Notes: generated by a model from the letters alone, not told the origin. 64,000 bases of DNA from Hydrogenothermaceae bacterium (GCA_015519975.1 WIAL01000006.1:46007-110006); one strand, 5' to 3'. Shown: positions 26,166 to 35,776, numbered from the stretch's first letter. Numbers and translations: made by a program.

Positions 26166-27550
26166 GCTTCTCTCTCGATAATATATTTTTCTGGAGATAT
26201 GTTTTTATCAGTAACAATTTTAACACTTTTGTTTAAACCCAGTGACTTTAAAACTTCTTTGAGCTTTGATTCTATTAAAGGATTAACTTTTACTAAAAGT
26301 TTAACGAATGGTTTCATGCTCTTAATTTTTTCTTCTATTTCAAACAAAGTTAAATAGCTACTTTTTACATATCCTTTACCATTGCATATGTAGCAGTTCT
26401 GAGAAAGCTGTTTTATTAAACTGTATTCGAGCCTTTTACGGGTAAGTTCTAAAAGTCCAAGAGAAGTAAAACCTCTAATCTTTACAGGTCTTTTATCGTT
26501 TGAAAATTCCTTTTGAAGTTCATCAATCAGCTTTTCTTTCTTTTTTTCATCCTGCATATCTATAAAATCAATAATAATAATTCCGCCTAAATCTCTCAAG
26601 CGAAGATGTTTCGCTATCTCTTTACAACTTTCAAGATTAATTGCAAAAGCAGTATCTTCTAAATTTTTTTGTTTACAGCTGCTTCCGCTGTTAACGTCAA
26701 TAACCACAAGAGCCTCTGTTTCCTGAAGTACCAAATATCCTCCACTTTTTAGCCATATATAGGGGTTCAAAATTTTTGAAATTGTTTTTGAAATTTCATA
26801 ATCTTCAAGAATATTTTTACATTGATAAAGCTCAAGCTTAATTTTTTTTCTTGGGAAAAAGTTTTTTAAGTAGGATTTTATAACCTTAAAAAAATCTAAA
26901 TCATCAACAACAATCTTTTTAAAGTTTCCTGCATAATCTTTAAGTATAGTGTAAAGTTTATACTCTTCTGTATAAAGCTGTGCTGGGGCTTTTTTCTTTT
27001 TAAAATTAGACTGGATACTTTTCCATATTGATTTTAGGTTTGCAAAATCCTCAATTAACTGTTCATCTGATGCTTCACATGCAAGGGTACGGATTATATA
27101 ACCATAATTTTCTTCATTAAAAAAATCTAAAATATTTTTTACTCTTTCTTTTAAGATATTTTTTTGCTGAGGATCTTTATATTTAGTTGAAATATTAATT
27201 GTGCTGACAGTAGGGGTTAAAACAAGATACTTTCCTGGAATTGCTATCTTTTCAGAAAGTTTTGCTCCTTTAGTTCCTATTGCACTTCTTTTTACCTGAA
27301 CAAGTACACTTGAACCAACTTTGTAGTTTTTAATATCTTTTACAGGTAAAAACGCTTCTTTTTCTTCTCCTATATCAACAAAAACTGCGTTCATTGAAGG
27401 GGCAAGTTTAGTAATTTTGCCTTTATATATACTTCCTGCATTTTGAATTTCATCTTTATTTTCAATTTTCAGCTCAACATTTTCGCCATTTTCTCTAATT
27501 ACATAAATATTAAGTTTTACAGATGTAACTACAATAAGCTCTCTATCCAC
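26162..27550 (-). CDS. rng: ribonuclease G/E
   Basis: 462 residues. An S1-type RNA-binding region is at ~37-110 (GSIYKGKITKLAPSMNAVFV, DIGEEKEAFLP). The DNase-I-like catalytic part has the metal-binding acids in VVIDVNSGS (~290) and IIIDFIDM (~335). The zinc-link cysteines are in CYICNGKGY, as in tetrameric RNase G/E. It lacks the long C-terminal degradosome scaffold of RNase E, so RNase G is the better name. It processes rRNA and decays mRNA. It opens a minus-strand unit with the bamD-like gene and is divergent from gspC. Confidence 0.93.
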   Translation of the reverse strand: MDRELIVVTSVKLNIYVIRENGENVELKIENKDEIQNAGSIYKGKITKLAPSMNAVFVDIGEEKEAFLPVKDIKNYKVGSSVLVQVKRSAIGTKGAKLSEKIAIPGKYLVLTPTVSTINISTKYKDPQQKNILKERVKNILDFFNEENYGYIIRTLACEASDEQLIEDFANLKSIWKSIQSNFKKKKAPAQLYTEEYKLYTILKDYAGNFKKIVVDDLDFFKVIKSYLKNFFPRKKIKLELYQCKNILEDYEISKTISKILNPYIWLKSGGYLVLQETEALVVIDVNSGSSCKQKNLEDTAFAINLESCKEIAKHLRLRDLGGIIIIDFIDMQDEKKKEKLIDELQKEFSNDKRPVKIRGFTSLGLLELTRKRLEYSLIKQLSQNCYICNGKGYVKSSYLTLFEIEEKIKSMKPFVKLLVKVNPLIESKLKEVLKSLGLNKSVKIVTDKNISPEKYIIEREA

Positions 27551-27617
27551 TTTATTTCAAATAAATAATTTTTAATGTTAAACTTATTATACCAACTAAT
27601 AAAAACTTGGCAAATTT

Positions 27618-28472
27618 ATGGGGTTGAATCTAGGCTTTCTTTTTAATTTGTTAAAAAAAATATTAATCATAGTAAATATTATTGCTTTTTCATACATGCT
27701 TTCCTTAATAATTAATAGCTACTTAGCTTTAAAAAATTTTCAGCTACTTGAAAACATAGAAATTAAAAAAGAAAAGAAAGAAAAAAAAGAAATATCTTTA
27801 AATTTTATTAATAGTATTTTTATAAAAAATACTACTAATCCTGTAATAACTAAAGAAAGAAGCAGTTCTGAAGGAGAAAAAGTTGTTTATAACTTAAAGG
27901 ATATAAAGCTAATAGGGACATTAATATTTAATAAAGAAAGAATAGCTCTTTTAAAATATAACGGGAATACATCTTTAGTAAAAAAAGGACAAATTATAAA
28001 TGGTTACAAAGTAACAAAAATTGATAAAACAGTAGTTTATTTAGAAAAAAACGGCAAAATATACAAAATAACAACAGATCTGTCTTCAAGAAAAACAAGC
28101 ATTTCAAAAAGTGCAAAAACACAAAACATAACGTCTCCTGCCGCAGAATCAGAGCAAGTTATAAAATTAAGTAGAGGACTTGTAGAAAAAGAAACAGCAG
28201 ACATTGGAAATCTTTTAAAAGATGTAAGACTTATTCCAGTTGTAAAAAACGGTGAAACAATTGGATTTAAATTCACATATATAAATCCAAGAAGTCTTTT
28301 ATATAAATATGGACTAAGAAGTGGAGATTTAGTAAAAAGTATAAACGGAATGCCTGTAAGGACTGCAGAAGAAGCTTTTAAAATATATAATATGTTAAGA
28401 AATGAAAATAGAATAAAACTTGAAGTAGAAAGGAACGGGAAAAGGAAGGTAATAATCTATGAAATTCAATAA
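27618..28472 (+). CDS. gspC: type II secretion system protein C (GspC) with PDZ domain
   Basis: 284 residues. There is one N-terminal membrane span (about residues 8-34, LLKKILIIVNIIAFSYMLSL). A GspC homology region follows at ~90-140 (NLKDIKLIGTLIFNKERIAL ... VKKGQIINGYKVTKI). A C-terminal PDZ domain spans ~195-284 (GFKFTYINPRSLLYKYGLRS, GDLVKSINGMPVRTAEEA). It links the inner-membrane platform to the secretin in the periplasm. The start GGGG is close to the ATG. It overlaps gspD by 14 bases and is the first gene of gspC-D-E-F. Confidence 0.9.
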   Translation: MGLNLGFLFNLLKKILIIVNIIAFSYMLSLIINSYLALKNFQLLENIEIKKEKKEKKEISLNFINSIFIKNTTNPVITKERSSSEGEKVVYNLKDIKLIGTLIFNKERIALLKYNGNTSLVKKGQIINGYKVTKIDKTVVYLEKNGKIYKITTDLSSRKTSISKSAKTQNITSPAAESEQVIKLSRGLVEKETADIGNLLKDVRLIPVVKNGETIGFKFTYINPRSLLYKYGLRSGDLVKSINGMPVRTAEEAFKIYNMLRNENRIKLEVERNGKRKVIIYEIQ

Positions 28473-30483
28473 AGTTTTTGCTGTATTAATTTTATCTATA
28501 AGTTTAGTATTTATTAGATCTTTTTCTCAGGAAATTAGTTTTAAACAGCTTCAAGAACTTGCTCAGATAGCAAAAAAAGAAAAATCAGTAACACTAAACT
28601 TTGAAAAAATAGATATAAAACTTTTAACTTACTTCATATCCTCAATAACAGGGAAAAATATAGTTCTTCCTCCTAATATAAAAGGGGATATAACGCTTAT
28701 TTTTAACAAACCAATTACAATTGAGCAGGCATGGGATGTATATACAGCAATTTTAAAATCTAAAAATTATAATATTCTTGAAAGAGAAGGTTACTATGAA
28801 ATAGTGCCTGTTAATTTATCAAGAAACACGACACCTCCGGTTATAAATAAGTCTGAAAAATCTGCCGAACTTGCAACTTTAGTTTATAAACTAAATAAAA
28901 CAGACATAATCACAGTAACAAACATATTAAGAGGTTTAAAATCTCCAAGGGGACTTGTATTTTCCTACAATCCCGGAAACATAATAATAATTACAGATAC
29001 AAAAGACAACATAGAAAGTTTAAAAAAGATAGTTTCTTTAATGGAAAGTTTAAGTGACGATCAGCAAATCAAGATTTTTAAATTAAGATTTTCAAAATCA
29101 AATGAAGTTGTTTCTGCTTTAAATGCAATTCTTTCCAACTATACTAAAAGAGGCATTTTTTACAAGGTTGTAAATTTAAATTCTTTAAATACAGTTGCAG
29201 TAAAAGCTCCAAAGGAAATAATAAATGAAGCTGAAAATTTTATAAAAAATATAGATAAACCTGCTCAGTTTGAAAACACAAATTATAGAAAGTTCTGGAC
29301 AATAAAACTTAAAAATTCAAAAGCTGAAGATCTTGCAAATGTACTTAATAAACTCCTTGAAAATATACAGCTTGTGCAGTATACACAGCAAACTAAAAAA
29401 CAGATTGCAAAAAAGAAAACCCAGATTACTCCAAATGTTGCATCGCCTGCTCTGCAAAGCAGTAAAAAAGATAAGCCTAAAATTATTGCAGAAAAAACAA
29501 CAAACACCCTTGTAATATACGCAAACAAACTTGAATATGAAGCGATAAAAAATTTAGTTGATAACCTTGATAAACAGAAAAAACAGGTACTTGTTACAGC
29601 TTTAATTACCGAAGTTTCAGAAAAAGCATTAAGAGAAATTGGAGTTAGATGGCAGATACTCGGTTCTTCAGGTGGGGCAGCATTTAAAGGAGGTCTGTCA
29701 ACAGAAGGATTTTACAACCTTTTAGGAAGTACAAATTTTGCAGCCGGTGTTTTAAGTGAAGGTGGAAGAAGTGTTTCCATCTCAGGAAATACTTTATTTT
29801 TTCCTGATCTTCTTTTCCTACTTTCTCTTCTTGATAGAGGAACTGGATTTAATATAATATCTTCCCCAAAACTTTTAACAATGGATAATACAGAAGCAAC
29901 AATAAACGTTTCACAGGTAACACCTTTTGCTTCAAGTTTAAAATTTGACGTAAATGGAAACCCAATAATAAACTACGATTATAAAGAAGTTGGTCTGAAG
30001 CTTAAAGTAACTCCTCATATAAGTGGTAAAAATATAGTAATGGAACTTCACCAAGAAACAAATGAAGTAATTGGTTTTGAAAAGCCTCAAATAGGTCAGA
30101 TAAGCTATGTTGTACCAATAACATCTAAAAGGGAAATTGATACGTCAATCACAGTGGAAAATGGAAAAACTGTTATACTTGGAGGGCTTGTATCTAAAAA
30201 AACAATAGATACAATGGAAGGAGTTCCCCTTTTATCTAACATACCTGTAATTGGAAATTTATTTAAATACAAATCAAACGAACTTAATAAAACAAATCTT
30301 TTTGTTTTTATAACACCATTTATAATAAATAAGCCTGAGGATATAGCAAAGATAACTCAGGAACATCAAAAATTACTTGAAAAATTAAAAAAAGTAAAGA
30401 AGGAAAAAACTAAAATAAAGAAAGTTGAAAAGAAGGTAAAAAAGGATATTATTGAAGACTATAACAGCTACTTTGGAAGGTAA
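28459..30483 (+). CDS. gspD: type II secretion system secretin (GspD)
   Basis: 674 residues. Signal peptide KVFAVLILSISLVFIRSFSQ, then N0 (~45-115, LLTYFISSITGKNIVLPPNI), three N1-N3 repeats and the secretin core from ~370 (LVTALITEVSEKALREIGVR). It ends with VPLLSNIPVIGNLFKYK, the classic secretin signature. A Lys-rich tail of ~35 residues follows. It forms the outer-membrane pore. The ribosome site (GGAAGG) lies within gspC, and overlap suggests coupled translation. Confidence 0.95.
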   Translation: MKFNKVFAVLILSISLVFIRSFSQEISFKQLQELAQIAKKEKSVTLNFEKIDIKLLTYFISSITGKNIVLPPNIKGDITLIFNKPITIEQAWDVYTAILKSKNYNILEREGYYEIVPVNLSRNTTPPVINKSEKSAELATLVYKLNKTDIITVTNILRGLKSPRGLVFSYNPGNIIIITDTKDNIESLKKIVSLMESLSDDQQIKIFKLRFSKSNEVVSALNAILSNYTKRGIFYKVVNLNSLNTVAVKAPKEIINEAENFIKNIDKPAQFENTNYRKFWTIKLKNSKAEDLANVLNKLLENIQLVQYTQQTKKQIAKKKTQITPNVASPALQSSKKDKPKIIAEKTTNTLVIYANKLEYEAIKNLVDNLDKQKKQVLVTALITEVSEKALREIGVRWQILGSSGGAAFKGGLSTEGFYNLLGSTNFAAGVLSEGGRSVSISGNTLFFPDLLFLLSLLDRGTGFNIISSPKLLTMDNTEATINVSQVTPFASSLKFDVNGNPIINYDYKEVGLKLKVTPHISGKNIVMELHQETNEVIGFEKPQIGQISYVVPITSKREIDTSITVENGKTVILGGLVSKKTIDTMEGVPLLSNIPVIGNLFKYKSNELNKTNLFVFITPFIINKPEDIAKITQEHQKLLEKLKKVKKEKTKIKKVEKKVKKDIIEDYNSYFGR

Positions 30484-30484
30484 A

Positions 30485-31903
30485 ATGCAGTTCTCTATAG
30501 ATTTTTATAGAAATAATCAGATAGTTCCAGGTGGCGAAAATAAATTTTATATAACAAAAAATACCCCTTTTTATGCTGTTGAAGATATAAAATTTTATAC
30601 TGATACAATTCCACAATTAATAGAAGTATCAGAAGACGAGTTTCAGGAAAAACTTGAAGAGTATATTTCAAGTTTAACAGAAAAAATAGAATCAGAAGAA
30701 ACTGAAGAAGGCATAGACTTTGAAGATATATTGCAGGCTTCCGACACACCAGCTGTTCAGGTTTTAAATTCAACTTTTCTAAAGGCTATAAGAATAAATG
30801 CATCAGATATACATTTTGAGCCTTTCAGCAATAAAGTTTTAATTAGATTTAGAATGGACGGGGTTTTACATGAAATAAATGAAATTCCTCCTTCGTTATA
30901 TCAATCTGTAGTATCAAGAATAAAGGTAATAGCAAAGTTAAATGTAGCTGAAAAAAGACTTCCTCAAGATGGAAGAATAAAAATAAAAATAGGAAAAAAG
31001 GAAGTTGATATGAGGGTTTCAACTCTACCAACAAGTTTTGGAGAAAGAACGGTCATAAGACTTTTAGATAAATCAAACAAAATATTAACTTTAGAAGAAC
31101 TTGGTCTTTATCCTGACGATAGAAAAACATTTGAAGAAATAATTAAAAAACCTTATGGGCTTGTTTTGGTAACAGGACCAACAGGATCAGGTAAATCAAC
31201 GACCCTTTATGCAAGTCTATTAAAGCTAAAAACTCCAAGAAAAAACATAATAACAGTAGAAGACCCAATAGAATATCAGATAGATGGAATAAGTCAGGTT
31301 CAGGTAAATCCAAAAATAGGCTTAACATTTGCAGCAGGACTTAGAAGTATTTTAAGACAGGATCCTGATATTATAATGGTAGGAGAGATTAGGGATTTGG
31401 AAACTGCTGAAATGGCTGTCCATTCATCAATGACAGGTCATCTTGTTTTATCTACATTACATACAAATGATGCACCTTCATCAGTTACAAGACTTGCAGA
31501 TATGGGGATAGAATCATTTTTAATAGCTTCTTCTTTAGAAGGGGTAATTGCACAAAGGCTTGTTAGAAGAATATGTGAAAACTGCAAAGAAGAAATAAAT
31601 CCTTCCGAAAATGAAAAAGAGTTTATAAAAAAACATCTTCACATAGATAAAGATTTTAAACTTTATAGGGGAAAAGGCTGTGAGCAGTGCTTAAACACAG
31701 GATATAAAGGAATGATAGCTATCTATGAAATAATGAAAATAGATGAAGATTTCAGGTCTTTAATATCAAAGACAACAGACAGCAAAACAATAAGAGATTA
31801 TGCAGTAAAAAATGGAATGAAAACACTATTACAGGACGGTCTTAGAAAAGCAGTTGATGGAGTAACAACAGTAGAAGAAGTACTATCGGTGGCAAAACAG
31901 TAA
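30485..31903 (+). CDS. gspE: type II secretion system ATPase (GspE)
   Basis: 472 residues from ATG 30485, which has GGAAGG just upstream at the end of gspD. A TTG at 30452 in the same frame would add 11 residues inside gspD. Walker A is GPTGSGKSTTLYASL, the Asp box is VEDPIEYQ, the His box LVLSTLHTNDAPSS, and Walker B-like IIMVGEIRDLETA. A C4 zinc element CENC ... CEQC is present. The N-terminal T2SSE_N domain is short. It powers pseudopilus assembly. Immediately followed by gspF. Confidence 0.95.
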   Translation: MQFSIDFYRNNQIVPGGENKFYITKNTPFYAVEDIKFYTDTIPQLIEVSEDEFQEKLEEYISSLTEKIESEETEEGIDFEDILQASDTPAVQVLNSTFLKAIRINASDIHFEPFSNKVLIRFRMDGVLHEINEIPPSLYQSVVSRIKVIAKLNVAEKRLPQDGRIKIKIGKKEVDMRVSTLPTSFGERTVIRLLDKSNKILTLEELGLYPDDRKTFEEIIKKPYGLVLVTGPTGSGKSTTLYASLLKLKTPRKNIITVEDPIEYQIDGISQVQVNPKIGLTFAAGLRSILRQDPDIIMVGEIRDLETAEMAVHSSMTGHLVLSTLHTNDAPSSVTRLADMGIESFLIASSLEGVIAQRLVRRICENCKEEINPSENEKEFIKKHLHIDKDFKLYRGKGCEQCLNTGYKGMIAIYEIMKIDEDFRSLISKTTDSKTIRDYAVKNGMKTLLQDGLRKAVDGVTTVEEVLSVAKQ

Positions 31904-31904
31904 A

Positions 31905-33101
31905 ATGCCTGTTTTTAAATATAAAGCAGTTAATAAAAATGGAAAAGAAATAACAGGAACGTTAGAAGCAAGCTCGATCTCCCACACACGGAATATTTTA
32001 ATTTCAAAAAATCTTGTTCCACTTGAAATAGAAGAGATTGGTAAAAAGGCAAAAAAAGCATTAAACATAAAACTTTTCAAAAAAGGTATAAACCCAGATG
32101 ATCTTGTCTTAATTCTTTATCAACTTGGGCTTTTACTTGATAAAAATGTTCACATAACATCAGCAATTGAAATAGTAGCCAAACAGCAGGAAGACAGTGA
32201 GCTTAAAGAAAAACTTTTAAAAGTAAAATCCCTTATAGCTGAAGGTAAGTCTATAGCAGAAGCATTTGAAAAAGTAAAAATATTTCCAAAATTCTTAATT
32301 GAGATGATAAGGGCAGGAGAGGCATCTGGAGCTTTAAGCAGTATATTTTTATCAGCCTCAAATTTTATAGAAAAACAAAACAGCTTTAAATCTCAAATTA
32401 TAAACGCACTAATTTATCCATCAATTGTTATAGGAGTTGGATTTTTAGCCCTTATCATTATAATGAACGTTGTTGTACCTACCGTTGTTAAAATTTACAA
32501 CCAGTTCGGCAAAGAACTTCCTATTTCAACTCAAATAGTTATTGCATTTTCAAATATTTTTTCACTTTTACTTAAACTTTTACCTTTTTTAGCAGTTTTA
32601 GGATTTTTCATAAACAAAAAATATTTAAAAGACAACTTTTGGGACAAACTTAAGATGAAAATACCATTTTTTAATAAAGTATTTTTATACAGCCAGCTTT
32701 CATCATGGGCAAATACAATGGCAATACTTTTAGAAGGAGGAATTGTATTAACAAAAGCACTTGAGATATCATCTGCAAGTTTATCAAATAAAATACTGCA
32801 AAAGGCCGTGAAAAATGCAGTTTTAGAAGTTGAAAAAGGAAGAAAACTATCAGATGTTTTAAAAGAAAATTCACTTTTACCCGAAACAGCCGTTCAGCTT
32901 ATATCAATAGGAGAAGAAACAGGGCAGCTTGAAGATATGTTTAAAATGATAGCTGATATTTATAAAAAACAAACAGAAAAGCTAATAACACGGTTTATAA
33001 CATTACTTGAACCAATTACATTAATAATACTTTCTATAATGATCGGATTTTTCATATTTGCAACACTGTTTCCGATATTTAATTTATCTGTTAAGGGATA
33101 G
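31905..33101 (+). CDS. gspF: type II secretion system inner-membrane platform protein (GspF)
   Basis: 398 residues in two repeats of the T2SSF domain (~65-190 and ~270-390), with three membrane spans near 165-190, 220-240 and 370-392. The N-terminus MPVFKYKAVNKNGKEITGTL and the motif MIRAGEASGALS plus ISIGEETGQLEDMF are diagnostic. It starts one base after gspE. The pseudopilin (gspG-K) and gspL/M genes are not nearby, so the system is split across the genome. A PilC role for type IV pili is less likely given gspC upstream. Confidence 0.93.
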   Translation: MPVFKYKAVNKNGKEITGTLEASSISHTRNILISKNLVPLEIEEIGKKAKKALNIKLFKKGINPDDLVLILYQLGLLLDKNVHITSAIEIVAKQQEDSELKEKLLKVKSLIAEGKSIAEAFEKVKIFPKFLIEMIRAGEASGALSSIFLSASNFIEKQNSFKSQIINALIYPSIVIGVGFLALIIIMNVVVPTVVKIYNQFGKELPISTQIVIAFSNIFSLLLKLLPFLAVLGFFINKKYLKDNFWDKLKMKIPFFNKVFLYSQLSSWANTMAILLEGGIVLTKALEISSASLSNKILQKAVKNAVLEVEKGRKLSDVLKENSLLPETAVQLISIGEETGQLEDMFKMIADIYKKQTEKLITRFITLLEPITLIILSIMIGFFIFATLFPIFNLSVKG

Positions 33102-33120
33102 CAATAAATGGTATAAATAA

Positions 33121-33528
33121 ATGAATATTTGTGGATTGAATTTTCCAGAAGAAAATTTTAATAAACATATTCTTAAAAGGAAAAAAGAAGGTTTAATAAA
33201 AACTACGGAAGAATATGTTGAAAAAATAAAAGAAACTATAAAAAATGCAGATAAATTTTATCTTGTTAGGCAATTGCAAGATTGTATAGACAAAATAGTA
33301 TTTTTTAATACAGAAACAAAATGGCTTGTAATAATTATTTATGAAACAAAGAGGATATTGACTTGTTTCTATTTGTGGAAATCTTCTACTTTAGAAGAGT
33401 ATTTTCAAATGATGGGTTTTGATATATATTTAAGAAATGATTGTAAAAATAGCAGTTATAAAGAGGTGTTTAAAAATGAGAATACTAAATATTCAAGATT
33501 TATTAAAACATTACAAGATAGATGTTGA
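33121..33528 (+). CDS. putative small RNase-like toxin (PBECR/RelE-like), unrecognised
   Basis: 135 residues, not confidently recognised. The layout NKHILKRKKEGLIKTTEEYV ... KWLVIIIYETKRILTCFYLW (helix with His/Lys/Arg followed by beta strands) resembles the phage-type Barnase-EndoU-ColicinE5/RelE-like (PBECR) nuclease fold. It overlaps a second small gene by 53 bases in another frame, the usual shape of a toxin-antitoxin pair. It sits between the T2SS genes and the mod operon. No strong ribosome site precedes it. Gene reality is supported by the paired arrangement; function is inferred. Confidence 0.45.
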   Translation: MNICGLNFPEENFNKHILKRKKEGLIKTTEEYVEKIKETIKNADKFYLVRQLQDCIDKIVFFNTETKWLVIIIYETKRILTCFYLWKSSTLEEYFQMMGFDIYLRNDCKNSSYKEVFKNENTKYSRFIKTLQDRC

Positions 33529-33784
33529 ATATATAGACTTAGATGATACTTTTGAACTTGAAGATATGTTTCACACAAGAAATGAAATTATAAAAAATAT
33601 TGACAAATTAACTTTAGATGAAATTAAAGAATTTTTAAAAGCTGAAAAAAAATTATCTAAATATCTACCTGAAATAAAAATTAGATACAAAACTTTTTAT
33701 GAAAAAAAAGTAGAACCTGTAAATAATGAACTTAGAAATAAACTCAAAATATTAAAAGAACATATATCTTTAGTCTATTCATAA
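33476..33784 (+). CDS. small acidic partner protein, candidate antitoxin
   Basis: 102 residues from ATG 33476, chosen because GAGGTG lies 7 bases upstream. In-frame codons further up lack a site. It is rich in Lys, Glu, Ile and Leu and predicted helical (LTLDEIKEFLKAEKKLSKYL). There is no DNA-binding motif I can name. It overlaps the preceding putative nuclease gene by 53 bases in a different frame, so they are probably made together. It may be the antitoxin; nothing in its sequence proves this. Confidence 0.45.
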   Translation: MRILNIQDLLKHYKIDVEYIDLDDTFELEDMFHTRNEIIKNIDKLTLDEIKEFLKAEKKLSKYLPEIKIRYKTFYEKKVEPVNNELRNKLKILKEHISLVYS

Positions 33785-33830
33785 AATGAAATAAAAAATT
33801 AAACACATGGGCATGCTAATATTTATATCA

Positions 33831-34691
33831 TTATAGAAGGCTAATCACCTTAACCACAGGATTAAAACCTTTAACTCCAACTAAAACGCTGTCTCCAATT
33901 TTCACATCATTTCCAACAACAACCTCAACAAGGTTATCATTTATATCAATTGTAGCAATATTTACGATTCCTGCCGGTCTAATATCAATCACCTGTCCAT
34001 AAAATGAAAATTTACCTGAAATATCTTTTTCTATAAAAATATCTCTCGGCGTCCCCTGTTTTATTATTTTTCCATTTTCAAGCACAAAAACACGGTCAGC
34101 AAGTTTAAAAACCTCCTTTTTATCGTGTGAAACAAGTATAGAAGTAAGTCCATATTCATTATGAAGTTTTTTTATTTCATCCTGCAATTTCAATCTAATA
34201 GATTCATCTAAAGCAGATAAAGGCTCATCTAAAAGCAGAATTTCAGGATTTCTTATTAATGCCCTTCCAAGTGCAACTCTTTGCTTTTGCCCACCTGAAA
34301 GTGTAGATGGGTATCTGTCTTTAAGTTCGTATATCTCAAGTTTTTTAAGTATTTCATTAATGTTTCTCTCATTCCTATTTACAAAGGCAAGATTTTCATA
34401 AACTGTCATATTTGGAAATAATGCAAAATCCTGAAAAACAAATCCAACATTTCTTTTTTGGGGAGGAAGATTTATCTTTTTATTGCTGTCAAAATAAACT
34501 TTTCCGTTAAATTCAATATATCCTTCATCTGGTTTTTCCAGCCCTGCAATAATTCTTAAAAGTGTGGTTTTTCCGTGCCCTGATTTTCCAAAAACTGATA
34601 AAAACTTACCCTTTTCAAGCTCAAAATCTACATCAAGTGTAAAATCTCCTTTATACCCTTTAAGTTTTTTCTTTACATTAACCTTAATCAA
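33831..34691 (-). CDS. modC: molybdate/tungstate ABC transporter ATPase
   Basis: 286 residues. Walker A GKSGHGKTTLL, Q loop FVFQDFALFP, signature LSGGQKQRVALGRAL, Walker B ILLLDEPLSALDE and switch SILVSHDKKE are all intact. The last ~65 residues form a TOBE-like domain (VGDSVLVGVKGFNPVVK). Note SGHGKTT in place of the common SGSGKTT. It is the last gene of the mod operon and its start overlaps the permease stop by 4 bases. Molybdate or tungstate cannot be told apart by sequence; thermophiles often use tungstate. Confidence 0.9.
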   Translation of the reverse strand: MIKVNVKKKLKGYKGDFTLDVDFELEKGKFLSVFGKSGHGKTTLLRIIAGLEKPDEGYIEFNGKVYFDSNKKINLPPQKRNVGFVFQDFALFPNMTVYENLAFVNRNERNINEILKKLEIYELKDRYPSTLSGGQKQRVALGRALIRNPEILLLDEPLSALDESIRLKLQDEIKKLHNEYGLTSILVSHDKKEVFKLADRVFVLENGKIIKQGTPRDIFIEKDISGKFSFYGQVIDIRPAGIVNIATIDINDNLVEVVVGNDVKIGDSVLVGVKGFNPVVKVISLL

Positions 34692-35368
34692 ATCTTGACC
34701 TCAAACTTTTTGTTTAAAAGATAAAGAATTAAAAGGGTTAAAAATGAAAAAACTACTAAAACTATAGAGTATATATGTGCAGTGGAGTAATCAAGCTGTT
34801 CTACAGCTTCATAAATTGCAATTGATACAACCTTTGTCTGTCCGTCTATGCTTCCACCAACCATTAAAACAACGCCAAACTCTCCTATTGTATGTGCAAA
34901 AGAAAGAGTTATTCCGGTTAAAATTGCAGGTTTCATATTCGGAAGGATAACCTTAAAAAGAGTTTCAACTTTTGACTTTCCAAGGGTATAAGAAGCCTCA
35001 ATTATATTTTTAGGTACAGATTTAAAACCTGAAATAAGAGGATAAACCATAAAAGGAAAAGAAAAAACAATAGATGCAAACACAAGTCCTTCAAAATGAA
35101 AAGCAAGCTGATGCCCCGCCAGTTTTTCCCAAATTTTTCCAAGCCAGCCGTTTTTTCCCATTAATAAAAGAAGATAAAAGCCAAGTACTGTAGGAGGAAG
35201 TATTAAAGGAAGTGAGAATAAAGCTTCAAGAAAAGTCTTAAATTTAAAATTTTTGTAAGATAAAAAATAAGCAACTGGAATACCTATAAAAACTAAAATA
35301 ACCGTTGTCATAACTGCAAGTTTTAAACTTAGCCAGAAAGGTATCCAATCTATATTAGAAATATCCAT
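34688..35368 (-). CDS. modB: molybdate/tungstate ABC transporter permease
   Basis: 226 residues, about five membrane spans. The ABC permease EAA loop is ASYTLGKSKVETLFKVILPN. ModB-specific pieces are LPLILPPTVLGFYLLLLMG and FAHTIGEFGVVLMVGGSIDG. Length is normal. It sits between the stand-alone TOBE protein and modC and overlaps modC by 4 bases. It forms the membrane channel for the oxyanion delivered by ModA. Confidence 0.93.
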   Translation of the reverse strand: MDISNIDWIPFWLSLKLAVMTTVILVFIGIPVAYFLSYKNFKFKTFLEALFSLPLILPPTVLGFYLLLLMGKNGWLGKIWEKLAGHQLAFHFEGLVFASIVFSFPFMVYPLISGFKSVPKNIIEASYTLGKSKVETLFKVILPNMKPAILTGITLSFAHTIGEFGVVLMVGGSIDGQTKVVSIAIYEAVEQLDYSTAHIYSIVLVVFSFLTLLILYLLNKKFEVKI

Positions 35369-35776
35369 TTAAACCTCTAACATAACATCTGTTGCTTTTA
35401 TAAGAACAAAAACTCTATCCTCAGGTTTTAAATTTAGCCTTTCTACAGAAAAGTTTGTTATCATTGATTTAATGTTTAAGCTCCCACATTCAACTAACAC
35501 TAAAGATAAAACATCTGAAGATTTTGTATCTTTTATTTTACCTTCAAATACATTTGAAATTGTAATACTTTCAGGTTTTGTTTTTGAAAGTGAAACGCTT
35601 GATGCATTAAATAAAACTTTAACATTATTTCCTATTTCTAAATAAGAAACTGATGAAGGATTTTCAATCAAAAGGGCAGTAAACTCTCCAATTTCAGTTT
35701 TTAGTTTTACATACGATATACTGTCTGCTTCCTTTATGTAAGATATCTTACCTTCTATTTCATTAATAAAACTCAT
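35369..35776 (-). CDS. stand-alone di-TOBE (Mop-like) oxyanion-binding protein
   Basis: 135 residues made of two TOBE/Mop repeats (~1-65 and ~70-135), each with the NVKVLFNASSVSLSK or RVFVLIKATDVML type of ending. This is the molbindin fold that stores or senses molybdate/tungstate. It abuts modB by one base and follows modA by 3 bases. In other bacteria these domains are in ModE or at the ModC C-terminus. Here it is a separate protein in the operon and lacks the HTH of ModE, so a storage/buffer role is more likely than repression. Confidence 0.75.
   Translation of the reverse strand: MSFINEIEGKISYIKEADSISYVKLKTEIGEFTALLIENPSSVSYLEIGNNVKVLFNASSVSLSKTKPESITISNVFEGKIKDTKSSDVLSLVLVECGSLNIKSMITNFSVERLNLKPEDRVFVLIKATDVMLEV

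Noticed and set aside
27551..27617. Sigma-54 promoter before gspC
   Set aside because: TTGGCA is present, but no GC element sits at the right distance; only A/T-rich -10-like boxes are seen.
30452..30484. TTG at 30452 as the gspE start
   Set aside because: ATG 30485 has a GGAAGG site and avoids a 32-base overlap with gspD; the extra residues are not family-like.
31905..33101. PilC of a type IV pilus
   Set aside because: The presence of gspC with a PDZ domain directly upstream favours type II secretion.
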